Assembly (NCBI RefSeq): GCF_000004075.3
Contig: NC_026655.2
Coordinates: 1,240,001 to 1,304,000 of the forward strand
Direction: 5' to 3'
Source of the DNA: Cucumis sativus
Taxonomy: Eukaryota > Streptophyta > Magnoliopsida > Cucurbitales > Cucurbitaceae
DNA length: 64,000 nucleotides
Part shown: piece by piece, positions 1-12,703 of the stretch
How the letters are laid out: every line of letters starts with the position of its first letter
Numbering within the stretch: the stretch's first letter is position 1
Notes under the pieces: generated by a model
Seen by the model: only the letters and a program-made list of their open reading frames with translations
Database searches by the model: none
What the model was told of the DNA's origin: nothing
Program-made: the position numbers and the translations under genes

Positions 1-2869
1 TGTGTTTTGTTAGTTGGTATAAGATGTGTCCCTTCTATTGTACGATAAAACTTGGACTACTTATAAGTCTTTTATCAAACTAAATAGACTAAATTCTATA
101 CGTCTCCCTACTATATAAATAAATTTACAATTAAACCTTTCTATAAACTCATCTATTGGAGGTCAGGGTTAAAAATGATATAAGTGTTTTATCAAACTAA
201 ATAGACTAAATTCTATACGACTCCCTACTATATAAATAATTTTACAATTAAACATTTCTACAAACTCATCTATTGGGGTCAGGGTTAAAAATGAAATGCG
301 AAAAAGTAAAAAAAAAAGTAAGGGTTCAATAACGGAATGATTAAAGGTAAAAACTACTTACTACCATCTGTGTATGAATAGAGCACAGCAATGATCCATG
401 AAATAAAAGATCACAAGGCATGCTCTACGGACAATATTTTGAAGGCCTTGTGGTCTGCCACTAACTTTGCCGTCAAACGGGGAAAAGATGCTTACTTTAG
501 CCTGAAAAGTTCGACCACTCATAAAAAATTATTACCTTCCTTAAGTTTCATCTTTTGTAATGTTTTATGAGAAGATTCTATTCCATCACATGAAAGTAAT
601 ATTTTTAAATGCAATGTTTTCGTTTATAAAATACAAATTTCGTACTTGTGAAAAGAAATTGAAAATTGTTAAAATTAGTTAAAAATAATTTCATTAATTT
701 ACAAGAATAGTCAAATACACACTCTAAATCTAACCTGTTAATCTTGCACTTTTATCTTCCTCCTGGCATAAAGATGTCAAATCTGAAACTATATATAAAA
801 AAAAGACAGAACTTTACAAAAAATTTCACAAGAAAACTACACTTTTGATAGCTAAAAAGCTATAGTGGGGAGTTTATGCCTTTAATTCTATTAAGGACTC
901 AATGGAGGAAAAAGGCAGAGAGACGTTAAAGAAAAGTGTTGAGAAAATTATAAAGAAGAGTTTAGGTACGGAAAGGAATTAGTCTGAAATAATTGGAAGT
1001 GTTAATCACAATGTGAGGAGTTTGTCACAGGAACAATTGGAAGGGTCAAGGGGAATAGGAATACTAGGAGCATTGAAATTTTGCGAATGTATAGAATCTA
1101 TCCCTATCATGGTAAATCAAATAATTTCTTTCTAGCCATAAACTCCAAGTAATTGCTTTAACAGTATTCCTTCATATAATCTCTGTATTTCCTTTGGACT
1201 TGGTTCCAGACAGAAGCTGTATCAAATTATCCTCAACAGTGAAATAAAAAGCCTAAGCGAAGTCAAAAGAAAGGTAAAGAGCTCTCTGATGCTAGAGGGA
1301 AAAGAAATAGTAAATGGATCGGCGTTTCCCCTACTTTCCTACATAAAGAAGCATCAATTGGTTGTAATGTCATAATGCACAACGTCCTTGCAATCTCTCG
1401 ATTGATTTAGCTCTTCAAGAGTCAATAAACATAGCCCAAAAGAAAATTTAAACATTTTTCAGTACTCCCCAACTTTCCAAATTGAGAGTACTAGTTTTTG
1501 GAGTAGCAAGGAAATGGTAGCTGTTAATCTTGAGTCGAAAGCAAACTGATGAAAGATAACCTTCTTATGTCACCTCCTCTCTTAGGGCATATTTCAACCA
1601 ACAGCTCCAAAAGGCCGCAGAATTCCTTAATCACCAACTTACTCAGATTCCTCCTGTCAAAATTTTAGGATGTAGTAGTCTTCTTCCAGAACTACGTAAT
1701 GTAGCATAAAGTGCGCTAAGCAGAACCAGAAGGAAACTCTCCATTAAATGTCTGTTACTAACAACCCTTATTACCTTTTCCAACAACATGTATTAATGCA
1801 ATTTTCAAAACTGACAGAGGAAATGTGTTCCAATATGCTTTTAGATTTTGAAATTTTCCACTGAGGGCAATGGCTGCTTCCTACCTTTCTTCTGTTATCT
1901 TGTTCCTCTCTTTCCCGTACAAGCTAGGGAATATGAGATTACTAGGTGTCATGACTTATTCGGTTCATTGATGAGCTTCAGAACCACTAACAAAAAAAGC
2001 TAACTTTATTTTTGGAAAAACGCACTCCAGTAGACCATATATGATGGGTAGCTATTCCCACCTTATGAACATTCCCTAAGAGAAGTCGCCAGGAAGATCG
2101 AAATTGGAAGATAGATATAAAGAATGTAAATCAGCTATCCAATATTATGTTTGAAAATGTCAATCGTCATACAGCGATAATTTTGCAATGCGATTGGAAG
2201 GGCAATCTCTTTTGCACATTCAAAAACTTGGGAAGGCAATAAAGAACTCCATTCAAATGATGGAAAAGGGAGAATCAGCTTGACGTAGCTACAATTATTA
2301 AATACAATTAACTTCAAGAATTAAACACGATGATTAAAAGACCCTTGAGCATTCACTGGTCCACTATAAATCCACAAATAGTAGAGATAGAACGTGGAAC
2401 TCACATGTTTCGTGATTCCCAAATGTAGCATGTTTCTAATTGAGCAAAATCCAACTTTGGAGTGTCTTCACTTTGCTGACTTTATCCAGCTAATTGATTG
2501 CTCAATATGATGATGGATCATAATAATCTGACAATGTGAAAAAATTGAGGAATATGTCAGAATGTAGCACAATTATTTGATGGGCAAAAGGTTTCTGGTG
2601 TGAAAACGTATTAAAATAATTTGACTAGAAACTCATAGTAAAAAAAAATTATCTGGAAATGTAAGGTTGAAAAGCTTCACGAATGGTCAATTCGTTACAT
2701 GTGCAGCACCTTATGAGGAAGACCACTATTTGCTGTACAGTATTCAAGAGCCTTCTAGTGAGTTTCATATTATATGAATAATTCATGATACAGCTTTAAG
2801 GTAATAAATTCTATTGGCACAATAAATTTTCAGAAAAGACAAATTAACCAACCTCATGCGCAAATGTGC
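1..2869. other. Intergenic DNA without a recognisable gene
   Basis: No exon chain or family motif could be supported here on either strand. The left end carries a tandem duplication, listed separately. The minus strand at 2135-2317 has a 60-codon open frame, which may be a further remnant of the decayed gene to its right, but it has no recognisable domain. No tRNA or rRNA pattern was seen. Confidence 0.5.
61..296. repeat. Tandem duplication of a ~117 bp unit
   Basis: Two head-to-tail copies, about 61-178 and 179-296, share the run TTTATCAAACTAAATAGACT near the start and GTCAGGGTTAAAAATGA at the end. They differ at only a handful of bases and one or two short indels, so the duplication is fairly recent. 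No coding potential is visible. Confidence 0.9.
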
Positions 2870-5037
2870 TGCTTGCCAACATCTTGAGAATTCAACCATG
2901 AAGCTTCAATTCTAAGTCTCTACTAGACCATTCCTTTGTTCCCCATCTTCCTCTTTGAATGATCTTATTACAAGATGAATTACAGTCTGAGTTATTTGGC
3001 AAGTCCTTGTGCTTTCAATAAATTGTGGCTTAAGAAAGTAAATATTTATAAGTTACATGTGGGAGTCATCATTCAAATCAGAAGCAGTCTTGTCAAACTT
3101 AGTTAACAACCTTTTAACGGTTCAACAACATTGTTGGTTGAGATGGTTTTGATGCATACATTCCAAAAGGTTTCACCAGACTCCTATATCACTTTCAGCA
3201 TCTGCGTGTGCTGTAAACACTTCATCCTTTTCAGATAGAACTTTCAAAAATGTTTTTGAGAGTACACAATCATTTGTGATTGATAAATTGTTTCCGATTA
3301 GTTCAGCGTTGTCTACAAATGGAATTCCAGAGCAATGATAAATAGGTCATGATGTATTTCCATGATCTCCTGTTTGGAGTTTGGAGAGCCATTTTCTTTC
3401 TTGTAACTTTTTCCATTTTCTGGAAACTGACATTTAATACTGCTACCTCTGATTGCATCTTTTCAATATGTCAAAATTCTTCATAGCAGCTGGTATATGT
3501 ATTGCTTCATCCTTTTCATCTCCCATGGCAAATGCTACTTTCCATCATTTAAAGGTATTGTGTGAATCCTGTTAATACTTTTATCTTCTCTAATTCCATA
3601 CTTCATCATCAAGGAAGAATCATCTGATGGAATTTTGGGGAAACAAAAATTGATATTTCATACATTCTGATGCCACGTTAATAAAGGACCTGTTCAGAAG
3701 ATGATATTATCCCACATTTCAGTACTCTTTTTCTTTTTCTGAAAAGTGTCACCCTGATACCAGCATCATCTTTCTGCATCACTTTCATATAATATCAACA
3801 CACATGTTTGCTCGTACCCCTTAGGTCTTCTGATCTCTTCTGCTATGTATTTCATGGGAGGAATCTCCAAGAAAACAGACTTTTCCACTAAACAGATTCT
3901 ATAGCCACTTTTAGAAGGTTCTAATTCTGTGCTTCTTTTAATGAAGGAAAAATCAGTATCACTGGTACATTGTTTAGGCTTACACTTTCCTGACATGTCC
4001 ATTTCCCAGATGACGAGCTGTTGTTCCAGATGAGAACCATAACGGTGGACTCACCATGACAGCATGACTAAGAGAGTCCTGAGGCCGCAATGACATACAT
4101 ATCTTAGTAGCCATATTTTTGCTAAATTTTTTCATTTAGTTTCTTATTTCCTGTTCGTTACTTTATCCAATTTATCCTGATCTTCACGCAACTCTTACCA
4201 TATCTTCCTTCACTACATATTATGCTTCAATTTTGAGCCCAAAGTTATTCATCTCGCTTTCTCTAACCTGCAATTGCAGAAAAATACAACTCAACGGTTG
4301 TGTTGATCACACAAAGAAAAATTTAGCTGAAGATAAACCTAAAGGTTTGAACTATAAATTTAGAATCGTTTGAGTTATAAGATAATGTTGTCATTGGCTC
4401 AGAATGTAGCAATCTACTGAAATTACAAACGGTTGCAGAGCCATAATGTGAGTAAATCATTATGTGTAAGTGTTAGATTACAACATGAGGATCACAAGAT
4501 CACACGATGACAGGTGATAAACAGTCTCCTCTATACAAACACACAGGGTAGAAGATGAAAGCAACAGAAACTCCGAACCAAAATTTCACCAAATCAACAT
4601 CACAAAATGAAGTCGATAACGATTTATATAAATATTTGCTTCAGTTACCAAATACAATCCCTAAAAATCACAAAATAACATAGATATGTCCAAAACACTA
4701 GACGTGATCAAAGAATCAACAGATTCCACCATTCTACTTACTATTCATTCTTCGTTAAGCGTCTAACAAGCATCCGAAGTGCTTCATCCTGATTCGTGCA
4801 AACTCTCCAATCGAAACCGAAAACCTTCCATCTTCGAAATCATTACTACGCCACTGATTCTTTGGCCGCATCGCGGTGTACATCCGCATAGGCCTTCTTC
4901 AATGTCGTCCATATCTAAACATCCATTAACCAAGAAGATTAAACTTAAAAAATGAGAAGCAGAATCAAAGGCGAAGGAAATATGCAAGGTTCTTCTTAAT
5001 TGAAACGATTTACGGACATACCTCCGGAATCGCTCAT
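2870..5037 (-). pseudogene. Decayed copy of a plant coiled-coil protein gene (tentative family)
   Basis: A possible first exon (5022-5037, ATG at 5037, donor GTATGT) is followed by an exon at about 4742-4914. Its amino-acid signal moves between frames: LKKAYADV and AAKES in one, VMISKMEGFRF in another, then DEALRMLVRRL back in the first, with three consecutive stops between. Downstream, coding-like blocks appear in shifting frames: a 78-codon open segment at 3766-4002, then RVTLFRKRKRVLKC near 3700, then an acidic and Lys-rich stretch near 2940. From memory the start resembles a plant-specific family with an N-terminal LKKAYADIILNTAKEAA-type coiled coil and a Lys/Arg-rich C-terminus; this is unverified. 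Several frame changes and missing pieces mark it as a pseudogene. A heavily altered or misread live gene is the alternative. Confidence 0.5.
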
Positions 5038-5220
5038 TGTCGAGACCTTTACAGAAATGAATTGAGAAGATAACTGACGAAGAAAGAGAAGCCGAATATG
5101 AAAATTTGAGAAGCGGATCAAATCCTTCTCCTTTTCGTAATTTTACTATATTACCCTTAGAGATCTCATAATGACGTGCTCACGGGGACCCTAAAACCGG
5201 TAATTCGCACTCTTTTCTGC

Positions 5221-5243
5221 TTTTTGGCGCGGGGCGCGCGCCA
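5221..5243. promoter_or_regulatory. E2F-like site in a GC-rich promoter core
   Basis: TTTTTGGCGCGGGGCGCGCG stands out in otherwise AT-rich DNA. TTTTGGCGC fits the E2F consensus TTTSSCGC. It lies about 180 bp upstream of the first ATG of the decayed minus-strand gene, as expected for a promoter of a cell-cycle-regulated gene. Confidence 0.5.
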
Positions 5244-6559
5244 TGAGATTTCCTCCACCTGCTGCCGTTGGATCGTTGATTCGGTTAAAGTTTACTAACA
5301 CGTGCGATACCTACAACTGTTATCTGAAAGCTTTAAAAAGTTGAAATCTTAGTATTTATTATGTATATTTTTCAAAACATTGTGATTCAAAATTAAAGAA
5401 AAGAAAATTGAAAAATAAACTTTTGAGAAAAAAAACTTTCCATAATTTTTTAAAACTTATAAATTTGATTGTCAGAGTTAGAAAAAATTAACAAACTATT
5501 TATCCTAAAAGATAAAATTTATTACTTTCCATTTCTAAAGTATGATTATTTTGTAAAATTTTTTGTTTTTATAATTTGTCTTTTAGTTCAAGAAAAATAA
5601 ACTATACATTATGAAAATAGTGATTATATAAGTTAAGCATTATTTTTAAACATTGAATTTTGACATGTGAGATGAAAAATCAAACATCTTACCCCAAAGT
5701 TGAAGATATATATTTTGTATGTTAATTGAAATATGTTTGTTATTTAAAAAAAAATATTATGATAAATAGCAACAAAGTAAAAATATTTATAAAATATATC
5801 AAAATTTCAAATTCTATCTTATGTTTCATCGACAAAGTCTAAAATTTTAGATCATTTTTTTATATATAAAAGTTCCTTTGTTTTCTTTTTTCTCTTGTAT
5901 TTTAAAATTTTCACAAGTTCATTTTTTAACTATTGAATATGTGATATAATATCGTGATAACTAAATAAATCATACCCTACGACATAAAAAAGTTACTCTA
6001 AACTAATTGTAGATATTATATTTAAAGATTGTGAAATTGAAATTAAAACTAACCAACAAAGACAAAGATATTGTAATATAGTAATACTAAAACAGTGGCA
6101 AAGCTTAACTCGATTTACATATGTATGTATACTTATTTTAGTTGAATTATGGTTCAAAATCTTAACATCTCAATTTGTATTCGAAAAACACGATAATAGT
6201 ATCATACCTTTCTACCATTTTTTTTTCTTTTTGTTTTGAGTATTTAAATAACAAGTTTTATTTTACTATTTTGACATTTCAATATTTTATCTTTTGTTTC
6301 AACTCTTCAAATAACCCTAATTGTTGACTCGTAGTCAAAGGTGTGAAAGTCTCGAATTTGTTAATTTAAAATAACTATACTAAAAAAGTACAAATAATTT
6401 AAATGGATGAAATGATGCACGAGAGAACTTCCCTCTTATTTTATTATCCAACCAACTACTAGTACACATCACACGTTAATATTATAAAAATAACACTTAT
6501 AACTTTTTGCACTCCCCTTTTGATCGTACCATCTTTTTCTTAATGGAAAACTACTTTCT

Positions 6560-7032
6560 TTTTATCATCGAGTTTTGATAAACGTATACTTTTGATCTCT
6601 TAGTTTTGAGAGCGAATATTTTTAATTTACAAGTTTATAACAATAGATCAATTTAGTCATCGAGTTTTCAATACATACATTTTTAGTGATTGATTTTTGA
6701 AAATAGTTTTATAAGGTCCTAAAAAGTATGTTATGTTTGATTTTTTTTTAAAATAACTATATAATATTGAAATTTTAAAAAATAAGATTTAGAAAGAGTA
6801 CGATTTTTATTCTTCTAATTTAAAACGTCAAATAATTATTTGAAATAAAAGTATAAAGTTATTTGAAATGTTTTTTAAACATATTTTTTAAAAAAAATCT
6901 CAGGGATAAAAAAGATACATTTTGAAAACTCAACGATCAAACGAGTCTATTCTTATAAATTTAAAATTTAAAATATTTGTTTTTAAAACTTAGGAATCAA
7001 ACATACACATTTTTCGAAGCCTATGAAATAAA
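6560..7032. mobile_element. MITE/foldback-like element with ~110 bp imperfect terminal inverted repeats
   Basis: The left arm (about 6560-6675) and the reverse complement of the right arm (about 6915-7032) align along their length. Left TTTTGATCTCTTAGTTTTGA pairs with right GTTTGATTCCTAAGTTTTAA, and left ATCGAGTTTTCAA pairs with right GTTGAGTTTTCAA. The centre is AT-rich and has no transposase frame, so this is a non-autonomous DNA element. Superfamily cannot be decided; a flanking target-site duplication was not resolved. Confidence 0.65.
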
Positions 7033-7623
7033 AAATAAAAAATATTACAAGCCAACATAAATTATTATCGTTAAATAAATACATATAGTAGTAGTGTAAG
7101 GCTATTTATAATAGATAAATCGAAATATTTCAGTTAATTTTTTATTTTATATTTAAAAATAACCATAACAAATTTATATTTATTTGAATTAATCTTAACT
7201 TAAGCATGCGTATGGTCTAATATCCCTAATAATTTGGATCGAAAGCATAGAAGTTTTCGGATGATGAAATTTAAAATTGATTTGAATAGATCTCTAATCT
7301 AATTATAAATATGGATTAAACTAAAAGTAATAAAATAATTTTCAGGTGGTACGATTTTTTTTGAAAGTTGGAATAAAAAATAATTGAAGGTCAAGAATTA
7401 AATATTCTGCCAACTGTAAAAGATAAGATAAGGACATTATATGCATATTTATTATTATTCTCAGTTTGTTTTCATTTATTTATTTTGAAAGAAAGCTCCT
7501 TGAGATTTGTGAAGGGATACCAAATTTTGATGGATTGGGAGTTCAAACATTATATTATAATTATTGATTGATTTTATTAAACTTTGTTTGAGTTTTTAGT
7601 TGTACCTATTAAATATGAGGTAT

Positions 7624-7763
7624 TTTTAAAAATGGTAAAATAAATTAAAATGTTTATGAATTATAACAAAATTTTGAATTATGTCACTCAAATTATTAAT
7701 GATTATAGAGTTTGTTATAAGTTCTAAATATTTTATAAATTTTGTTATTTTTTAAAATTCTCC
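7624..7763. mobile_element. AT-rich MITE-like copy (family A)
   Basis: The left end reads TTTTTAAAAATGGTAAAATA and continues AATTAAAATGTTTATGAATT. The reverse complement of the right end reads TTTTAAAAAATAACAAAATT and continues with ATATTTAGAACTTATAAC. The same end structure recurs at about 8270, 11540, 12074 and 43011. No coding capacity. Confidence 0.5.
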
Positions 7764-8264
7764 ATTCAACAACGTTTGTTGTTAGCTATGTTAATTAATA
7801 AAATATTTGTTAGAAAGTAGCACTCTATTGATATGAGAAACTTTCGTTTCTATTTATTTTATGGAAAATTGGATTAGATGACAATTTTTTTTAAAAAAAA
7901 GAACGGTTCATAACATTGTTTTTTATATTATAAATTTGATAAATATGACAGTAATCTACCTTTAAATTTATTATTTTGAAAATTTAAAATATAAATGATA
8001 TATCCTCGTTTTTTTGGCTTACAAACTCTCTTTATTTTATTTTATAAACAAATTATTTATTTATTATTTTGAGTCAAAAAGTTCCTCTTTCTTTTGTCTA
8101 GAATTATGTAGAGTTGATCTACGTGGCACCCTCAATGTATTTTAAAAATGGAGAAATTAAAACTATTTCAAAATTCAAATCTCCAGTAAATGTTTCGGTT
8201 TTCTCTCCTACTTATTATTTGCTACCATTATCACTATCTATTGTTTTTATTTAAAAAATAGTTT

Positions 8265-8512
8265 TAGGGTTTTTTTTAAATAAAACAATTTAATATAATT
8301 TTAAAATTTTAAAATATTTATAAGAATGATAAAATATTAAAATCTATCATTATTGTTATCGGTTGTTGATAGGAAAGTGTCTATCATAATAGATATAGAC
8401 ATAAATAGTAGTTTATTATTTTTTGTCTTAGATAGATAATGATATTTTACTATATTTTAAAATATTTATTATTTTTTTGTACTATATTCTATTAATTTAA
8501 TTTAAATTATGT
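8265..8512. mobile_element. AT-rich MITE-like copy (family A) with TCTATCA core
   Basis: Inverted ends (AATTTTAAAATATTTATAAG-like at left, TTTTAAAATATTTATTATTT at right) flank a core with repeated TCTATCA / TGATAG motifs (AAATCTATCATTATTGTTAT, GTGTCTATCATAATAGATAT). The core and ends match the other family A copies in layout. Non-autonomous, no frame. Confidence 0.5.
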
Positions 8513-11500
8513 ACCAAAGTGATCTATAAATGATATTGTTCTCCTTTCAATTGTTTGTTTAACCTAGAGATCGCATCATTTCATTGTGAAAGCGAATAAA
8601 TGATATAGTTCTCTATTGACATAATACAATATTTGTTTCTTGAATTCTCCAATATTCCAATTGTACAATAAAATAACAACATTTTGATCAAGGTAACTTA
8701 ACTATTAAGTTTAGTAAAATACTTTTTAAAAAATTAACAAGAATTAAAGTTTAATAGGTTTAAATGTTTGATTACTTCACTTTAAACAAAATTAAATTTG
8801 TATTTATTTATCTACCTTATGTGCTAATTAAAAATCTCACACATTTTCTTTATTAAAATCTTAAATCTACCTACTTTCATTGTTTTAAAAAATGTACTTC
8901 CATTTAATATTTTGGAAAATAATTATCTTTTTATGTTAACATCTATTACATTTTATTTACAAATAGAAAGGAAAAAAAGAAGTAAAGTTCGAGAAAGAGA
9001 GAATTAATGAGAGCGACATGTGAGCAAATTGAAGGGCGTAGCAGCGGCCACCATACACCACCATTATTTTTATTATGTAATGCCATATATCAAATCCCTA
9101 CAATTTCTCCACCCAAGTTTTTTTTTCTTTCTAAAAAATCCTTTCAATTTCACTTCCATTTGATTTAAATGGAATATGCCAAAACCAAACCCACCCTCCA
9201 TACAAAAAAATAAAAAAAATAAATTGACATGTATAAAAATATGTAAAATAAATTATCATCAAAAGTATTAACAGTAGTTTGTTAATTACAAAATTGAAAA
9301 TTTAGAGATAAAAAGAATTTATAGATATAGACAAAAACTTGTAATTTGTCCCAACTAAAAATGGTAATAAGAATTAAAATGATAGGTTTTTCTTTCGTAG
9401 ACAAATTTACCTCAATTTTTTTAAGCTTTTTTTTTTTTGTTACATATGAAACACTAAGTATTGCATTATTAGAGTCCACTGCAAAGAAGTGTAGATATAT
9501 GTATATGTATATATATGGAAAGAATAGACAAGAGATGAAAATCTCCCTACCGATCAGTGATAGGTGAATGATAGAAATTTTTTTAGATCAAAACCTTACC
9601 TTTTTTCGATCTTTTTACTTAGATTTCGAAAAAGGAGAGGATGAAATTGTCCACAACAACGAACCATATGTATATACTTTTTCATAAGAAAAATGTCACT
9701 TGCTTCTATACAAGTTGGGATTGAAGTGGGAAAAAATATCTTATATAAATCAAATCAAATGGAAGGATCAAATTCATATAGAAATTATTTTGTTGTTTTA
9801 TTCTTTTACATAATTGAAGCTTAGAAAGAACAAAGGGTCAATTCTATTTGATATTGATTAAAAATAAAAAAAAAAAGTTAAAAAGCAACTCAATTTACTC
9901 CACTAGAAATATACAATAAATTATATAAATTAAAATTTGTCGTTAGATTAGTAAGGTCCATTTCTAACTCTGTAATTAAAATTCGCATTATGATTTAAAT
10001 GTGTGGATGATACTTAACTTGATTGTAATTGAAAATTATGTAAGAAGAATCTTATCGTTATTATTACCATTACCATTACCGATTGATCATAAATAATAAA
10101 AATAAGAAAACAAGTTACCGTTTGCAAAATGTTCAAGTAAATGTTGTTAAAATTAATCCGTTTATGTTTGCAATAAATACCTATTATTACAATTCATCTA
10201 TCAATACAATCTGTTTTCATTACTAATTGGATAAACATAAATGTATAAATAGTTAAAACTGTTAAAAGTCGTTAAAATAGATTTAGACTATTATTATTTA
10301 ACAAAACTGCATCAATAATTCTCTAAAATCATTAAGGAATTTTTCACTTGTCCATAGTAAGTTTTTAGAACTTATTTGGTAAAAATTTTGAGAACAAAAG
10401 TTCAATAAAGACGTATTTGTTGGGTTCTATTTATACATAATTACATTTTTGAAAATACAAATTCAAATTTTGCATACCAAATTAGAAACAAAAATATGAT
10501 ATGGACTGCCTACTAAAAGCATACGTGATTAATTCATTATATATAAAACACATAAAACAAGACTTGAATTTTATACCAAATCTCTCATTCCGTTTCTTTT
10601 ACAATGTATTACGTACAAAATCAACGGTTATATTTTTATTAGATACACAAATAATTTTTAAATATTTTTAGATATAATACTTATACTAATTTTTTAAAAA
10701 AAAGTTTATGGACATTTTACACTTAAACATGAAAAATGAAGTATAAACTTAGTCAAAATAGGAAAAGTTAGACATTGATAAAAAGATAAAATTGTCTACC
10801 ATCATTGTAAAATTGAAAGTATCTTTTTAAATATTTGTATGGGTTACCTTATACCTTTTGAATTATATATTCAATCTCATCCATCATTCTTGTTAATGGT
10901 GTTAATTTTTTGGGAAATAATAATATATTGACTACTTTATTTGGTCAAGCTACAACTCCTATCATTACATTTTATTCTCTTTTAACAATGTTTGCACAAT
11001 TCAATTTTAAAAACGAAATATATTTAAATATAATAAAATAAACTAAAATATTTATAAAATATCGTAAAATTTAAATAATTAATTACATTGATAGAATATA
11101 AAAATTTGTAAATACTTTTAACATATTTACAGTATTTTTGTAGTACATTAAAGTAAGTTTTGTTAAATGATATATAATAAAAACGATAGTTATAGTTGTA
11201 CATAGAAAGTTCTAACAAATAGAAACTGAATAATTAATTTATTAGAAAACGGTAAAATATTTTTCATAAACCAACGTGGTACATAGATTCAGTTCGTATG
11301 AGTTTATCGTGACAAAATATATAATTGGTAATTTTTTATATAGTTGTTATTCTTTTGAAATTTCACCTTCACTTAATTATTAATCCTTAAAGTAATATGT
11401 ATTGTAATTCAGTCCAATATATGAAATTTACAACATGATACAAAATAATTTGTAAGTGTGGACAAATTTAGACTTAGCTTTAAACTCTTCAATTATACTA

Positions 11501-11539
11501 GTATGTGATTAATAAATAATATTTTCATACATTTTGATA

Positions 11540-11697
11540 TGAGAAATTATGGTAAATAATAAAATTGTAAAAATTATTAATAAAATTTCATATTCTATTA
11601 AAGATATTGTTAATGCATTAATATTATTGATAAAATATAAAATTTTGCTATATTTTGTAAATATTTCGATTCAAATTATGCTATATTTGAAAATACA
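11540..11697. mobile_element. AT-rich MITE-like copy (family A)
   Basis: The right end reads TTTTGCTATATTTTGTAAAT, then TTTCGATTCAAATTATGCTATA, the most canonical terminus of this family in the window. The left end is decayed. A weaker relative lies just left at about 11015-11170. Confidence 0.5.
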
Positions 11698-12073
11698 TCT
11701 TTAACTATAAACCTTCAAGTTTTTATTTATCATTACCTAATTTGTAAGAGTTAAAGTTAAAAATATATAGAAAAAAAACTAACATACACCCAAATAATTA
11801 TAAAGCAATTTCGAAAAACCAAAAAAGTTCATTGACCCACAAAAAAATAACACACATAACACGATATTGTACTAAATTGACAAATATTGTTTAGATTTTC
11901 CTACCCAAATATAAACTATTTTTTAAAAGATTATTTGTTACTGGATTTGGCTACCTAATATCTAAACGGACATTCCAACAAAAAAAAAAAATGAAAAATG
12001 AAAAATAAAAGAGAAAAAAAAGGCAAAACATGAAATATTAAAAATAGTATAAATGATAAAATATATTGAACAT

Positions 12074-12243
12074 TTTTTAAAATAATAAAATAAATTAAAA
12101 TATTTACCCACTAAAATAAATTTTTGAATTTTATTACTAATAGTCTTCTATCACATTAGTATAACATATCATACTATACGTTATATAATTTATTATAAGT
12201 TGTAAATATATCGTAAAATTTGTTATTTTAAAAAAATTTCAAA
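12074..12243. mobile_element. AT-rich MITE-like copy (family A)
   Basis: The left arm TTTTTTAAAATAATAAAATA and the reverse complement of the right arm TTTTTTTAAAATAACAAATT pair well. The core contains TTCTATCACATTAG. It sits about 460 bp upstream of the MYB start codon, so it could influence that promoter; this is inference. Confidence 0.55.
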
Positions 12244-12518
12244 ATATTCAGCCATTTTTGTTTTGTCAAGAAGGAAAAATAGTTTGTTTGTTCTTTTAAT
12301 TATTATTACCGTGAAAAAATCCATGGTAATAAAGTAGTATTTAAACCATCACAGTATAAGGAGTAAATAAACTATGTTAAATTCAAACGGAAGAAAATTT
12401 ATAGTTTAAGTTTAAGCGGAAAAAAAATTGACCTTGATTTACTCAAAAGAAATATATATATATATAAAAGAAAATAAAATTACCACGTTTTATCTTGAGG
12501 CGTGTCTGCACCGACCTC

Positions 12519-12566
12519 CACGTGCCGCGTGTGTCATCTTTTTGTTCTCCTTCTTCTATATATACA
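12519..12566 (+). promoter_or_regulatory. G-box and TATA-like box upstream of the SHAQKYF MYB
   Basis: A CACGTG G-box occurs at 12519-12524 and a TATA-like CTATATATAC at 12556-12565, about 140 bp before the MYB start codon. Order and spacing are those of a usual plant core promoter. G-boxes bind bZIP and bHLH factors and are common in light- and ABA-responsive promoters. Confidence 0.45.
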
Positions 12567-12703
12567 CACATGCTTCTCTCTAAAATATCCTTCTTCTTCC
12601 ATATCCGCCACGTTTCCTTCTCCACTTGTATGCTTTTCCAAACCCCTTTCACCCTCGCCGTTTCCGCCTCCTTCTTCGTCTTCGTCCTTCTCTCCACCTG
12701 ATC

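Larger units (their letters stand above)
5244..12480. other. Gene-free AT-rich intergenic region
   Basis: About 7 kb with no open frame carrying a recognisable domain. It is dominated by A/T homopolymer tracts and small inverted-repeat elements, the clearest of which are listed separately. Two short overlapping open frames near 9282-9567 on opposite strands are low complexity and are not called as genes. The sequence TATATGTATATGTATATATATG near 9496 is a simple repeat. Confidence 0.75.
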
